Positions 46,330 to 55,309 are shown, numbered from the stretch's first letter. The stretch is DNA of 64,000 nucleotides from Gilliamella apicola (GCF_000599985.1 NZ_CP007445.1:2852001-2916000); one strand, 5' to 3'. The notes: generated from the letters alone by a model not told the origin. Program-made: numbers and translations.

Positions 46330-47046
46330 TTAAAATGAACGTTGAAAAGGTAGAGTAAGCTCTTTCAAATAAGCGTCATTCAGTATATTAATTCGATTAT
46401 TTTCAACTTGAATAATTTTTTGTTTTCGCCAGTTCGACATTAATCGGCTTAACGTTTCATAACGAATACCTAACTTTGTCGCTAACTGACCATGTGAAAT
46501 AGGCAATATAAATTGATAAGTGTTACTGGAAGAACATAATGATAACAAATAACTAGCCAAACGCTGTTCTGAGGAGCTTGAAGTTAACCAATCGATATTA
46601 TTTATTTGCTCATATAATTTAGTACTAAAACGTATTAATAAACGTTGCATAATAATAGGATTAGTTTTGCAAACTTGCAATAAACTCTGTTTTTCAATTA
46701 ATAATACCGAACAATCTGTTTTAGCTCTAATCGTCATTGGAAAACGATTATGTGGCATAAAGATAGCGGCAATAGCCACTAATTGATAATGATAAAAAAT
46801 ACCAAAAATCTTTTCTTCACCTAAATAAGTACTACGATAAACTTCAACTTCCCCAGTTAAAACAAGCACACAACAAGATAAGGGTTTACCTTCATAACTG
46901 ATCATTTCTCCTTTTATCAATTCTTTATAGCTAGCATTTTCAATAATAGGCATTAACGCCTCTTTATCTAATCCTTGAAACAACTCAACTTGAGTTAACC
47001 AACCAAAAATCTGTTGCTCAGTTGGTATATTTTTGACAAATATCAT
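46330..47046 (-). CDS. Crp/Fnr-family transcriptional regulator
   Basis: A cyclic-nucleotide-binding-like beta-barrel (about residues 15–140, with YEGKPLSCCVLVLTGEVEVYR) is joined to a winged helix-turn-helix (HGQLATKLGIRYETLSRLMSNWRKQKII). The recognition helix has E-x2-S-R, as in FNR. FNR N-terminal cluster cysteines are absent, and the CRP cAMP-contact pattern is not evident. The segment IAAIFMPHNRFPMTIRA resembles heme- or NO-responsive members such as Dnr/HcpR. The signal is therefore unknown. It is 238 aa and divergent from a cupin and a methyltransferase, which are its likely targets. Confidence 0.85.
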   Translation of the reverse strand: MIFVKNIPTEQQIFGWLTQVELFQGLDKEALMPIIENASYKELIKGEMISYEGKPLSCCVLVLTGEVEVYRSTYLGEEKIFGIFYHYQLVAIAAIFMPHNRFPMTIRAKTDCSVLLIEKQSLLQVCKTNPIIMQRLLIRFSTKLYEQINNIDWLTSSSSEQRLASYLLSLCSSSNTYQFILPISHGQLATKLGIRYETLSRLMSNWRKQKIIQVENNRINILNDAYLKELTLPFQRSF

Positions 47047-47078
47047 AGGTTTTGCCTAAAGATGCTTCTAGAATGAAT

Positions 47079-47156
47079 TCAATATAATTGATAATAGTTC
47101 TTATTTCAATACTGATAATTACTTTAAATTATTAAATAACCATATGAAACATATGG
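47079..47156. promoter_or_regulatory. Palindromes in the regulator–cupin intergenic region
   Basis: Two palindromes lie between the divergent genes. CCATATGAAACATATGG (47140–47156) has perfect 7-bp arms. TCAATATAATTGA (47079–47091) has perfect 5-bp arms and resembles inverted FNR half-sites. Either could be the operator of the Crp/Fnr-type regulator. No promoter hexamers are clear enough to place them relative to a start site. Confidence 0.45.
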
Positions 47157-47210
47157 CTTTATTCTTAAAGTCACAATAACTTATTTACTCACTTAATATA
47201 GGAGTCGTTT

Positions 47211-47558
47211 ATGCCAAATAATACCATTAACCCTGCTCAAGCATTCGAAATCACCTCATTAATTAACGCAACAGAACAAAGTATTGCCAGTCGGATTTTA
47301 GCTAAAACAACAGGTGGCAATTTAACGCTCTTTGCGTTTGATAAAGGGCAAGGATTATCCGAACATAGTGCCCCTTTTGATGCCATTGTCATGGTTATTG
47401 AAGGTGAACTAACCTTGATTATTGATGGCCAACCCGTTAAAGCTGTACCCGGTACTATAGTCAGAATGCCTGCTAACGTTCCTCATGCGGTTGAAGCTCC
47501 ACAAGCAGCTAAAATGCTACTCATCATGTTAAGAGAAATTACACTAAATGCTAATTAA
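47211..47558 (+). CDS. Small cupin-domain protein
   Basis: This 115-aa protein is a single cupin barrel. The two cupin motifs are visible as FDKGQGLSEHSAPFDAIVMVIEGEL (about residues 44–68) and GTIVRMPANVPHAVEAPQAAKMLLIML (about residues 83–110), with likely metal ligands His and Glu/His. No catalytic partner domain is attached, so it may be a sensor, an isomerase or an oxygenase-like enzyme. GGAG precedes the ATG. The methyltransferase starts 11 bp after its stop, so the two form an operon. Confidence 0.85.
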   Translation: MPNNTINPAQAFEITSLINATEQSIASRILAKTTGGNLTLFAFDKGQGLSEHSAPFDAIVMVIEGELTLIIDGQPVKAVPGTIVRMPANVPHAVEAPQAAKMLLIMLREITLNAN

Positions 47559-47569
47559 GGTGCTATATA

Positions 47570-48349
47570 ATGGACGACATAAAAAAAGAAGCTGGGCACA
47601 AATTTCTTGCTCGCCTAGGAAAAACCAGATTACGCCCGGGTGGTAGAAAAGCTACTGAATGGTTATTTAAACAAGCACACTTTACACCACAAAGTCAGGT
47701 ACTTGAAATTGCGTGCAACATGGGTACAACATCTATCGAAATTGCCCAGCGTTTCGGTTGCCATATAATTGGTGTAGATATGGATAAACTTGCTTTAGAA
47801 AAAGCAAAGCAAAATGTTATTAAAAATAAAGTTACTCATTTAGTTGATATACAACAAGCTAATGCATCAACATTGCCCTTTGCCGATAATAGTTTTGACA
47901 TAGTGATTAACGAAGCGATGTTAACAATGTATGCGAATAAAGCTAAAACGCATTTAATTAAAGAGTATTATCGAGTATTAAAGCCAGGAGGCAAACTCCT
48001 TACTCACGATATTATGCTAGTTAATCCAGCACAATCACAAGAAGTTATAGGACGAATTCATCAAGCAATTAATGTTAATGCCCAGCCGATTAGCTATGAA
48101 TCTTGGCATGCCCTTTTTGCTGATGTTGGATTTATTGATATTCAATCACAACATGCTGCCATGACATTAATGTCTCCTAAAGGCATGGTTTATGATGAAG
48201 GTTTATTAGGAACATTCAGAATTATTCGCAATGCACTACGTAAACAAAATCGACCACAATTTTTTAAAATGTTTAAAACATTCAAACAATACCGAAACCA
48301 ACTTAATTATATAGCCATCTGTTCTATCAAACCTAAATCAGCCATTTGA
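47570..48349 (+). CDS. Class I SAM-dependent methyltransferase, substrate unknown
   Basis: A Rossmann-type methyltransferase fold is shown by motif I VLEIACNMGTTSIEIAQRFG (the usual GxGxG reads A-C-N-M-G), acidic motif II IIGVDMDKLAL, motif III ANASTLPFADNSFDIVINEAM and motif IV RVLKPGGKLLTHDI. The remaining 110 residues are a helical cap. It resembles UbiE-like methyltransferases only in the core, so the substrate is not assignable. It is 259 aa and co-directional with the cupin, 11 bp downstream. Confidence 0.85.
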   Translation: MDDIKKEAGHKFLARLGKTRLRPGGRKATEWLFKQAHFTPQSQVLEIACNMGTTSIEIAQRFGCHIIGVDMDKLALEKAKQNVIKNKVTHLVDIQQANASTLPFADNSFDIVINEAMLTMYANKAKTHLIKEYYRVLKPGGKLLTHDIMLVNPAQSQEVIGRIHQAINVNAQPISYESWHALFADVGFIDIQSQHAAMTLMSPKGMVYDEGLLGTFRIIRNALRKQNRPQFFKMFKTFKQYRNQLNYIAICSIKPKSAI

Positions 48350-48359
48350 TAACCACTAT

Positions 48360-48404
48360 AACGCTATTGAAAATGGGAATACCATGACTTAATAGCGTTT
48401 TTTT
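48360..48404 (+). terminator. Intrinsic terminator after the methyltransferase
   Basis: AACGCTATT (48360–48368) and AATAGCGTT (48391–48399) form a 9-bp stem with a 22-base loop, followed by a run of T. It separates the cupin–methyltransferase unit from yjdM. Confidence 0.7.
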
Positions 48405-48448
48405 GCTATAGTAAACGCCATTTTATTTAACTTGGATTATTCATACCC

Positions 48449-48784
48449 ATGGAATCTATACCTAACTGCCCTGTTTGCCAGTCTGAACATACTTATCATG
48501 ATGGTTCATTTTATGTTTGCCCTGAATGTGCTCACGAATGGGATCCGAACGATATTGCTTCAACCGATGAAGGATTACAAGTAAAAGACAGTAATGGTAA
48601 CTTACTTGCTGATGGCGACGATATTATTTTAATTAAAGACCTTAAATTAAAAGGTTCTTCTACCGTTTTGAAAAAAGGCGCTAAAGCCAAAGGTATTCGT
48701 TTAGTCGAAGGCGATCATGAGATCGATTGTAAAATTGATGGCATGAAAATCATGCTTAAAGCTTGTTTTGTAAAAAAAGCTTAA
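48449..48784 (+). CDS. yjdM: PhnA/YjdM-type zinc-ribbon protein
   Basis: An N-terminal zinc ribbon ([25 protein letters not shown], with two C-x2-C pairs) is followed by the PhnA C-terminal domain ([54 protein letters not shown]). It is 111 aa, the same as E. coli YjdM. The old link to phosphonate use is not supported by the family's distribution, and the function is unknown. The ribosome site is weak. Confidence 0.92.
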   Translation: MESIPNCPVCQSEHTYHDGSFYVCPECAHEWDPNDIASTDEGLQVKDSNGNLLADGDDIILIKDLKLKGSSTVLKKGAKAKGIRLVEGDHEIDCKIDGMKIMLKACFVKKA

Positions 48785-48797
48785 TTGATATAAATAA

Positions 48798-48818
48798 AAT
48801 GCTGATTATATCAGCATT
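48798..48818 (+). terminator. Hairpin after yjdM, probable terminator
   Basis: AATGCTGAT (48798–48806) and ATCAGCATT (48810–48818) form a 9-bp stem with a 3-base loop 14 bp past yjdM, followed by CCTTTCTTGTTT. The T-run is interrupted. Confidence 0.55.
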
Positions 48819-48879
48819 CCTTTCTTGTTTAGTTTTAACTCATCTTTTTCAAATTATCGTTTAGCTTAATTCACCCAAT

Positions 48880-48923
48880 TTTTATACTGAAACGTATAGT
48901 TAATCTGAAACTTTTTTACAAAA
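48880..48923 (+). repeat. Dispersed 44-bp intergenic repeat, copy 2
   Basis: It matches 28837–28880 with one mismatch (T for G near the 3' end), in the same orientation. It lies between yjdM and the 3' end of fliR. It contains the same pair of CTGAAAC boxes 18 bp apart. The flanks differ from those of copy 1. Confidence 0.85.
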
Positions 48924-49016
48924 AATGATCATTTAATGTAATGGATAGCTAATGAAAAAGATAATTCAGATAGGAATAAAATTAATAAATTTCTCAATTA
49001 TATAATCAATATCACA

Positions 49017-49820
49017 TTACTGAACACCGCTTAAAAACCATAAAATAACAGAAATGTGATTAAACATCTGTTCAAAAATAAACTCAGTAAATGTCGGTAA
49101 CATCGAAATTAAATAGCTTAACATGATTAATCCTAACAATAGTGTTAGTGGATAACCAACCACAAAAATCGATAATTGTGGTGTAATTCTATTTAACAAC
49201 CCCAATGATATATTGATGATTAATAATAAAGTCATTAAAGGAAGTGCCAACATAATGCCATTGATAAACAGTTGATTACTTATCTCAATTAAGGATAAAT
49301 AGCCATTTGCAGGTAATGACATAAGTCTAATTGGAACAATATCAAAGCTATTTGAAATACCATACAATAACCATAAATGACCATCTAAACTTAAAAAAAT
49401 CAGTAACGCTATAATATTAATTAAGCGAGATAAAACTGAAGTGGAAGGTCCGCCAACTGGATCAAAAAATGTTGCCATTCCCAGTCCCATTTGCATTCCA
49501 ATTAATTCACCCGCAATTCTGACTGTTATAAATGCAAGTTGCATGGTAAAACCAATCAACACACCAATCATTATTTGCTGAGCAATAACCCATATTCCCA
49601 TTAGGGAATAGATTTTTATATTCTCATCAAGATGAGGAAGTGGTAGGAGCATAACAATTACTAATGCTAAACCAATTTTTGTGCGATTTGGCACCTCTTT
49701 TTCACCAAAAATGGGTGCAACCATAATTAATGCCAAAATACGGACAAATGGAAAAAAAACATCGTTAATCCAAGAAAAGAAATCAATATTAAATAGGCTG
49801 TTAATATTAAAATCTATCAT
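49017..49820 (-). CDS. fliR: Flagellar type III export apparatus protein FliR
   Basis: FliR is an integral part of the FliPQR export gate inside the MS ring. The sequence has about six hydrophobic segments with family blocks WINDVFFPFVRILALIMVAPIFGEKEVPNRTKIGLALVI and GELIGMQMGLGMATFFDPVGGPSTSVLSRL. It is 267 aa (Salmonella 264). It starts 2 bp after fliQ and is the last gene of the fliL–fliR operon. Confidence 0.95.
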   Translation of the reverse strand: MIDFNINSLFNIDFFSWINDVFFPFVRILALIMVAPIFGEKEVPNRTKIGLALVIVMLLPLPHLDENIKIYSLMGIWVIAQQIMIGVLIGFTMQLAFITVRIAGELIGMQMGLGMATFFDPVGGPSTSVLSRLINIIALLIFLSLDGHLWLLYGISNSFDIVPIRLMSLPANGYLSLIEISNQLFINGIMLALPLMTLLLIINISLGLLNRITPQLSIFVVGYPLTLLLGLIMLSYLISMLPTFTEFIFEQMFNHISVILWFLSGVQ

Positions 49821-49822
49821 TT

Positions 49823-50092
49823 TTAATGAGTTAAGTTAGGAATATCGGTGATAACAATTTGAATATAATCAATCATCGTTGATAACATCGATGGTCCCAA
49901 AATAACTAAAACGACGATAACTGCTAAAATTTTGGGAATAAATGATAATGTCATTTCGTTAATTTGCGTAGCCGCTTGCAATAAACTAATGATTAACCCA
50001 GTAACTAAAGCGGCTAACAGTAAAGGACCAGCAAGAGATGCTGCGACTTTTATGGCTTGTATGGCCAAGGTACTAATATACTCAGGTGACAT
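49823..50092 (-). CDS. fliQ: Flagellar type III export apparatus protein FliQ
   Basis: A small export-gate protein of 89 aa with two hydrophobic helices. Family blocks are YISTLAIQAIKVAASLAGPLLLAALVTGLIISLLQAATQINEMTLSFIPKILAV. It forms FliP5Q4R1-type complexes with its neighbours. It lies between fliP and fliR in the conserved order. Confidence 0.96.
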   Translation of the reverse strand: MSPEYISTLAIQAIKVAASLAGPLLLAALVTGLIISLLQAATQINEMTLSFIPKILAVIVVLVILGPSMLSTMIDYIQIVITDIPNLTH

Positions 50093-50142
50093 GTTGTTCC
50101 TTTATTCGAATTTCTTGACTAAAATTACTTAACTAAAATTCC

Positions 50143-50889
50143 CTAACTAAAGAAGCTTTGTGCTAATGAACCAAGTAATAAGTGCCAACCATCTGCTAAT
50201 ACAAACAACATTAACTTAAATGGTAATGATACTGTTGCAGGTGGAACCATCATCATCCCTAATGCCATAAGTGTACTGGCTACCACTAAATCAATAATTA
50301 AGAAAGGAATAAAAATCGTAAAACCTATTTGAAAAGCGGTTTTTAACTCACTGACCACAAAAGCAGGAACCAAAACTTTTAAAGGAATATCTTCACGACT
50401 TTGGATCTCGTTTTGATGGGACATATTCACAAATAACGCTAAATCATTTTCTCGAGTTTGAGTAAGCATAAACGCCTGCAATGGTTTAGTTGCTATGGAT
50501 AACGCTTCTTGCATAGTGATTTGATTTTGTGAATAAGGTGTATAAGCATCTTGATAAATTTTATCAGTCACAGGTGACATAATGAAAAATGTCATAAAAA
50601 GAGCAATACCTAAAATAACTTGGTTAGGTGGTGCCGATTGTGTCCCTAGAGCATTACGCAATAAACCCAACACAATAATAATGCGGGTAAAGCTGGTCAT
50701 TAACAGTAGTATTGCAGGAATAAAAGACAGTAAAGTCAAAAAAACTAATGTTTCTACGGGTAATGACCAGCTTTGTTCATTGTCCAATGTAGTATGAGTA
50801 ATGATTGATAACGGCGAAATTTCAGCAAAGCTATATTGGCTAATCGACAACAAGCTTAGCAAAATAACAGATTTTAACCGCACTACCAA
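50143..50889 (-). CDS. fliP: Flagellar type III export apparatus protein FliP
   Basis: FliP forms the main ring of the export gate. A signal peptide ([15 protein letters not shown]) precedes the mature chain. Family blocks are [54 protein letters not shown] and [41 protein letters not shown]. It is 248 aa, as usual. It begins directly after fliO. Confidence 0.96.
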   Translation of the reverse strand: MVVRLKSVILLSLLSISQYSFAEISPLSIITHTTLDNEQSWSLPVETLVFLTLLSFIPAILLLMTSFTRIIIVLGLLRNALGTQSAPPNQVILGIALFMTFFIMSPVTDKIYQDAYTPYSQNQITMQEALSIATKPLQAFMLTQTRENDLALFVNMSHQNEIQSREDIPLKVLVPAFVVSELKTAFQIGFTIFIPFLIIDLVVASTLMALGMMMVPPATVSLPFKLMLFVLADGWHLLLGSLAQSFFS

Positions 50890-51330
50890 TTACTCCTTTC
50901 TTACTTTCAAAATAGACTGTAACATTTGCTCAAACATCCTATTTTTGGAAAAATCTTTCACTCCTGAAGAAGGTTCTGCTAGTAGCATATCGGTTCGTTG
51001 TTCATTTATAGTATGCAGTAAAGTCATCTGCTGCCCAGTTACGCCAACAACTAATAATTGATGATCGACATGAACTAAAACGATCCGTTCTTTAGGATTG
51101 ATATTATAGGTTGCTTTCACCTCAATTAATTGTTTATTAGGATTTTTCCAATTAAAACGTTTTACTATCCACCCTAAAAACAAAATCACAGCAATCACAC
51201 CGATAAGCGACATGCCCATTGATGTAGCCATTTGCGTGTTGACTTTTAATTCAGGTGATACAGAAGTTATCGCAATTGTATCTGTTGCTGATATTGAAGG
51301 CTGAGCCTTATTTTCGTGTATAATATCCAT
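50890..51330 (-). CDS. fliO: Flagellar biosynthesis protein FliO
   Basis: FliO assists assembly of the FliP ring and has one membrane helix (MGMSLIGVIAVILFLGWIVKRF, about residues 38–59). The cytoplasmic part contains YNINPKERIVLVHVDHQLLVVGVTGQQMTLLH, the FliO core. It is 146 aa, overlapping the fliN stop by one base. Sequence conservation in this family is low, so context carries much of the call. Confidence 0.9.
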   Translation of the reverse strand: MDIIHENKAQPSISATDTIAITSVSPELKVNTQMATSMGMSLIGVIAVILFLGWIVKRFNWKNPNKQLIEVKATYNINPKERIVLVHVDHQLLVVGVTGQQMTLLHTINEQRTDMLLAEPSSGVKDFSKNRMFEQMLQSILKVRKE

Positions 51331-51710
51331 TAACGACTCAACCTGCGTACACGCTCTGATGGAGTTATAATATCGGTGATACGCACGCCATAGTTATCAC
51401 CGACAACCACAATTTCGCCTTGGGCAATTAAATAACCATTAATTAATATATCTAAAGGTTCACCGGCAAGACCATCCAATGCAATTACGGATCCTTGAGT
51501 TAGATTCAACAAATCTTTAATTGCCATTTTGGTTCGACCAAGTTCGACACTCAAATCAATCGGAATATCTAAAATAAGATTAATATCCTGCTTTTGTTCT
51601 TCGGTTTGTTGTGGTGATAGTGTTTCAAAAATAACGCCTTGAGTAGATAATTCATCACTGTTTTCATCGACTTTCGGGATATCTTCACTATCTTGTCTGA
51701 TATCAGTCAT
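51330..51710 (-). CDS. fliN: Flagellar motor switch protein FliN
   Basis: FliN is a C-ring component that controls rotation sense and docks the export ATPase complex. The C-terminal SpoA domain is highly conserved: DIPIDLSVELGRTKMAIKDLLNLTQGSVIALDGLAGEPLDILINGYLIAQGEIVVV…GVRITDIITPSERVRRLS. The start at 51710 (MTDIRQD) follows GAGGGA and overlaps fliM by 8 bp. An ATG five codons upstream is less well placed. It is 126 aa. Confidence 0.96.
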   Translation of the reverse strand: MTDIRQDSEDIPKVDENSDELSTQGVIFETLSPQQTEEQKQDINLILDIPIDLSVELGRTKMAIKDLLNLTQGSVIALDGLAGEPLDILINGYLIAQGEIVVVGDNYGVRITDIITPSERVRRLSR

Positions 51711-52749
51711 TTTGCATTCCCTCATTTAATTGTTCTATTACAGGATTAATAACCTGTTCTACTTGAATTGCATATTGTTTATTAACTTTACCGTAATGAC
51801 CTTTTAGCACTGGCACACCACCGACGGTAACATCTAGTTGGTTCGGTTTATCGATCATTAAAATGTCATTAGTTTTTAACGCTAATAGTTTAGAGACAGA
51901 GGTATGAATACGAACAAAGTTAGCAACTAATTCGACAGTTGATTGCTTAATGCCTGAGGTTAATGAACTCATCCAAACATTATCATCTTGATAAGTTTGC
52001 TGTTCGATAGGCGGTTTTATTAATAATTCTTTGATTGGTTCAACCATAGCATAAGGGATGCAAATATAAAATGTCGCTTTAAAGCTACCAATCTCAATCT
52101 TAAATTTGCTAGTTAATACAACATCATCAGGAGAAGTAGTAATATTAGTAAACTTACTTTGTATTTCTGAGCGAGTATACTCCGTTTCAACTGAATAGAT
52201 ATCTGCCCAAGCACTTTGATAAATGGTTAATGCTAACTCTAAAACTCGTTTAATGATTTGTTGTTCAGTATGAGTAAACTCACGACCTTCTGTTGCAACC
52301 TTATTTGTATGCCCATCTCCACCAAATAAAGTATCAACCACAATAAAGACTAATTCGGGTGAAAAAGAAAATAAACAAGAGCCTCGTAAAGGATTAAGAT
52401 GCACTAAGTTCAAATGATATGTTGATGAAATATTAGAAAAATATTTAAAGGTTTGTGTTTCAATTGGAGATGCAATTACATCAGTATTACGACGTAATAG
52501 ATTAAATAAACCTATCCTGAACTGACGAGCAAAACGTTCATTAATTATTTCTAATGCGGTTAAACGTTCAGGAATAAAACGGTGTTTAACCGATAAATCA
52601 TAAGGTTTAACATCGGCTTTTTTGCCTGATGGTAATGATACAACGTTATTATCAATAGCATTATCTTCATTGGCAACTGAATTTGCTGACACAACCATAG
52701 TATCATTGTCGTCACTAATGTCTATTATCGGTTTATGTTTATCAGACAT
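51703..52749 (-). CDS. fliM: Flagellar motor switch protein FliM
   Basis: FliM binds phosphorylated CheY and links FliG to FliN in the C ring. The usual N-terminal CheY-binding helix is not obvious; the first 50 residues are acidic with VVSLPSGKKADVKPYDLS. The middle domain has PLRGSCLFSFSPELVFIVVDTLFGGDGHTNK, and the C-terminus is a SpoA domain (ALKTNDILMIDKPNQLDVTVGGVPVLKGHYGKVNKQYAIQVE). The ATG at 52749 is taken; a GTG three codons upstream overlaps fliL. It is 348 aa. Confidence 0.94.
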   Translation of the reverse strand: MSDKHKPIIDISDDNDTMVVSANSVANEDNAIDNNVVSLPSGKKADVKPYDLSVKHRFIPERLTALEIINERFARQFRIGLFNLLRRNTDVIASPIETQTFKYFSNISSTYHLNLVHLNPLRGSCLFSFSPELVFIVVDTLFGGDGHTNKVATEGREFTHTEQQIIKRVLELALTIYQSAWADIYSVETEYTRSEIQSKFTNITTSPDDVVLTSKFKIEIGSFKATFYICIPYAMVEPIKELLIKPPIEQQTYQDDNVWMSSLTSGIKQSTVELVANFVRIHTSVSKLLALKTNDILMIDKPNQLDVTVGGVPVLKGHYGKVNKQYAIQVEQVINPVIEQLNEGMQND

Positions 52750-52754
52750 AACTA

Positions 52755-53222
52755 TCACCGTATAATAAAATCAGTAAAGAGCACTTCGTCAATTTTTACC
52801 GAATGTTTGATATCATATTGGCGTGATAATGTATTTTTTATCTGTTCTTGTAATTCAGATTTACCTACTTCTATTTTTAATGTATTAACATATTGTTTAG
52901 ATAATAGAAGAAGTATATCACTCCTAACTTCAGGTAAATATTCTAGTAACACGGTTTTTTGATCTTCATCGGCAACACGCAATACCATACCAACATAAAA
53001 AATTTTATTAATATCACCACTATCTTCTGAGGTTGGTAATGATACAGTAAAAGGCTTTAAGGTTAAAAAAACTGGCGATACAATAGTTATTTCATCCTGC
53101 GTTTTAGCCATGGTTTTTGATTGATTTTGCAACCATAAATAAACAGCTGTACCTAATGCTAACAGCGTGATGAGAATAAGTATTAAGTTCAAAATATTCA
53201 CTTTCTTTGGAGTAGTTGGCAT
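52755..53222 (-). CDS. fliL: Flagellar basal body-associated protein FliL
   Basis: A single N-terminal helix (LNLILILITLLALGTAVYLWL) anchors a periplasmic domain that surrounds the stator and affects torque. Conserved features are FLTLKPFTVSL, FYVGMVLRVADEDQKTVLLEYLPEVRSDILLLLS and the end VDEVLFTDFIIR. It is 155 aa. A 172-bp gap separates it from fliK, so it may start a separate transcript for fliL–fliR. Confidence 0.94.
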   Translation of the reverse strand: MPTTPKKVNILNLILILITLLALGTAVYLWLQNQSKTMAKTQDEITIVSPVFLTLKPFTVSLPTSEDSGDINKIFYVGMVLRVADEDQKTVLLEYLPEVRSDILLLLSKQYVNTLKIEVGKSELQEQIKNTLSRQYDIKHSVKIDEVLFTDFIIR

Positions 53223-53394
53223 ATTTATTCTTATCTCAATAAAAAATTTATAACCATTAAATGGTAATAATGAGAAAAATAATAAATCAAACTCGTAAAA
53301 TTGATTTGAAGAATAAACAACAAAAATAATACCTATTTAACGTTTTCAACTTATTTTTAAGAGACTAAGTTGAGAATAAATCACCCTCTATCTT

Positions 53395-54840
53395 TTAAGC
53401 AAATACGCTCAATCCAGATTTAACAAGATGTTTTTCGTTGTTTGGCTGCTCATTAATTTTGTCTACTTTTTTTGGCACAACAGTATTCGATTGTTGACGA
53501 TGATTATTTTCATGATGCATCGCTGATTGCTCGCCATCTCTCATCATCGAAAAATCACTTATATCGGTTTGTTGTAAGGTAAAACCTTGTTCTTGTAATG
53601 AAGTTCTTAAAAATGGTAATGCAGATTCTAACACCCCTTTTACCATATTATGTTCAGTCATCATATGAAGATTGATATTATCATCAGTTATAGCAAGTTT
53701 AATATGTAACGAACCTAATTCTTGAGGATGTAATTTAATTTCGGCACTTTGCGTTCCTTTATGATTAAACATCATAATATGCTGAGTTAACGATTTTTGC
53801 CATTGCTCAACATTAACTGGCATTGATAAATCCATTGTGTAAGTAGTTACAGTCGAATTAGCTGGCAATAACAGACTAGGTTCATTGGTTATCGATGATG
53901 ACAAAGATGAGACTTGATGGATAGGCGCTATTACATCGTTACTCTCTAAATTCATAACAAAATCAGTTTGAGCGGAAACCATTTTTGGCATAACACCACT
54001 AATATTTGATAAATTATTTGATGAATTAGATAGATAATTACTCGTGCTATGATTAATTTCAGTATTTTTGGGATTGATAAAAGTAGTGTCAGCATGACGT
54101 TTTGCTTCAAATAATGATATAAAATTATTTTGTTGCGTTATCAAGTTAGAGACTTGATGGATAGGCGCTATTACATCGTTACTCTCTAAATTCATAACAA
54201 AATCAGTTTGAGCGGAAACCATTTTTGGCATAACATCACTAATATTTGATAAATTATTTGATGAATTAGATAGATAATTACTCGTGTTATGATTAATTTC
54301 AGTATTTTTGGGATTGATAAGAGTATTGTCAGCGTGATGTTTAGCTTCAAATAATGATATAAAATTATTTTGTTGCGTTATCAAGCTAACTACATTCCCT
54401 TCATCATGAATAACTTCGTTAATTGGCTCACTGTCTAATGAGTTTGTCGGTAAATTGTTCAACAGATTATCTTGTAAAATTTCAAAATTTACCTTATTTG
54501 TTGGCAGTGAAGATGGGTTAGTGGGTATATCCCTGTTTTCTACAGCGTTTATCTCTGTAGCACTGATAATAGCCAATTTTTCGTGTTCGAAATACTCAAC
54601 AGCAACTGGATAACCGCCAATAGTTAACTCATTATCAGTTGCGTTATTATCATCAAGTTCCTCATTATCAATATCGCTGGATTTGGTTTGCGTTGGCTTA
54701 TTAGCAGGTTGGCTATACTGTTCACTCAGTAACAGTAATTGCTCAAACAAACTACTATCATTATCAATGGTATCTTTAATAACAAAATCTGATTGATACA
54801 CTGACATTAAGTTTAAATTACCAGTTACATTAATATTCAC
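53395..54840 (-). CDS. fliK: Flagellar hook-length control protein FliK, with internal tandem duplication
   Basis: FliK is the secreted ruler that stops hook growth and switches export to filament proteins. The C-terminal domain (about residues 340–440) is conserved: EQWQKSLTQHIMMFNHKGTQSAEIKLHPQELGSLHIKLAITDDNINLHMMTEHNMVKGVLESALPFLRTSLQEQGF. The N-terminal ruler region is long, Asn/Ser-rich and weakly conserved. It contains two copies of an 80-residue segment (from ITQQNNFISLFEAK to ESNDVIAPIHQV). The total of 481 aa exceeds Salmonella FliK (405 aa). It overlaps fliJ by 11 bp. Confidence 0.93.
   Translation of the reverse strand: MNINVTGNLNLMSVYQSDFVIKDTIDNDSSLFEQLLLLSEQYSQPANKPTQTKSSDIDNEELDDNNATDNELTIGGYPVAVEYFEHEKLAIISATEINAVENRDIPTNPSSLPTNKVNFEILQDNLLNNLPTNSLDSEPINEVIHDEGNVVSLITQQNNFISLFEAKHHADNTLINPKNTEINHNTSNYLSNSSNNLSNISDVMPKMVSAQTDFVMNLESNDVIAPIHQVSNLITQQNNFISLFEAKRHADTTFINPKNTEINHSTSNYLSNSSNNLSNISGVMPKMVSAQTDFVMNLESNDVIAPIHQVSSLSSSITNEPSLLLPANSTVTTYTMDLSMPVNVEQWQKSLTQHIMMFNHKGTQSAEIKLHPQELGSLHIKLAITDDNINLHMMTEHNMVKGVLESALPFLRTSLQEQGFTLQQTDISDFSMMRDGEQSAMHHENNHRQQSNTVVPKKVDKINEQPNNEKHLVKSGLSVFA
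53909..54385. repeat. Tandem 240-bp-period duplication inside fliK
   Basis: 53909–54145 and 54149–54385 (237 bp each) are about 97% identical, with seven differences. Both keep the reading frame (80 codons per unit). Five of the seven differences change an amino acid and two are silent. The short divergence suggests a recent event. Confidence 0.95.
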
Positions 54841-55291
54841 TCAATAACCTCCTTGCTAATTGTTGCTGAGCAAATTCATCAGTCAGTTTTTGTTGTAAAC
54901 GATTTTGCTGTTGTAAATATTTGTTATATTGCTTATTTAACAATGTGGTATAAGTATTCAAACTTTTTTGTGATTGATTAAGCTGGTTAGTAATCTGCTT
55001 CTGTTTGATATCTAAGGTTAGTAACAGTTTTTTTTGCTGCTCTATCCCTTGCTCAATAGTGGCAATAAAGGCATTAAAATTATTTAATTCATATCCTTTT
55101 ATGCCGCCAGATAAAGCATCATTCAGTTTTTGTTGATACTCAACATAGTAATCATTTAAAACATTGAGTTGAGACCGTGCTTTATCCTGATTCTCATTTG
55201 CTTTTTTTAACTTAAGTAAATTATCGTCAACTGATTTTTGCGCTAACTTTTTTAAGGTTAAAAAGGCTAATTGTGAAGGATTTTTATTCAT
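54830..55291 (-). CDS. fliJ: Flagellar export chaperone FliJ
   Basis: A 153-aa, almost wholly helical, Gln- and Lys-rich coiled-coil protein between fliI and fliK. FliJ forms the stalk of the FliI hexamer and couples the ATPase to the export gate. Sequence identity in this family is low; the N-terminal FLTLKKLAQKSVDDNLLKLKKANE and the gene position support the call. A stop/start overlap with fliK suggests coupling. Confidence 0.88.
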   Translation of the reverse strand: MNKNPSQLAFLTLKKLAQKSVDDNLLKLKKANENQDKARSQLNVLNDYYVEYQQKLNDALSGGIKGYELNNFNAFIATIEQGIEQQKKLLLTLDIKQKQITNQLNQSQKSLNTYTTLLNKQYNKYLQQQNRLQQKLTDEFAQQQLARRLLSEY

Positions 55292-55309
55292 GATTACTTT
55301 CCTAACCGA

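Noticed and set aside
53909..54385. Regularly repeated DNA resembling an array
   Set aside because: The repeat is a two-copy coding duplication in fliK, with no short repeats or spacers, so it is not CRISPR.
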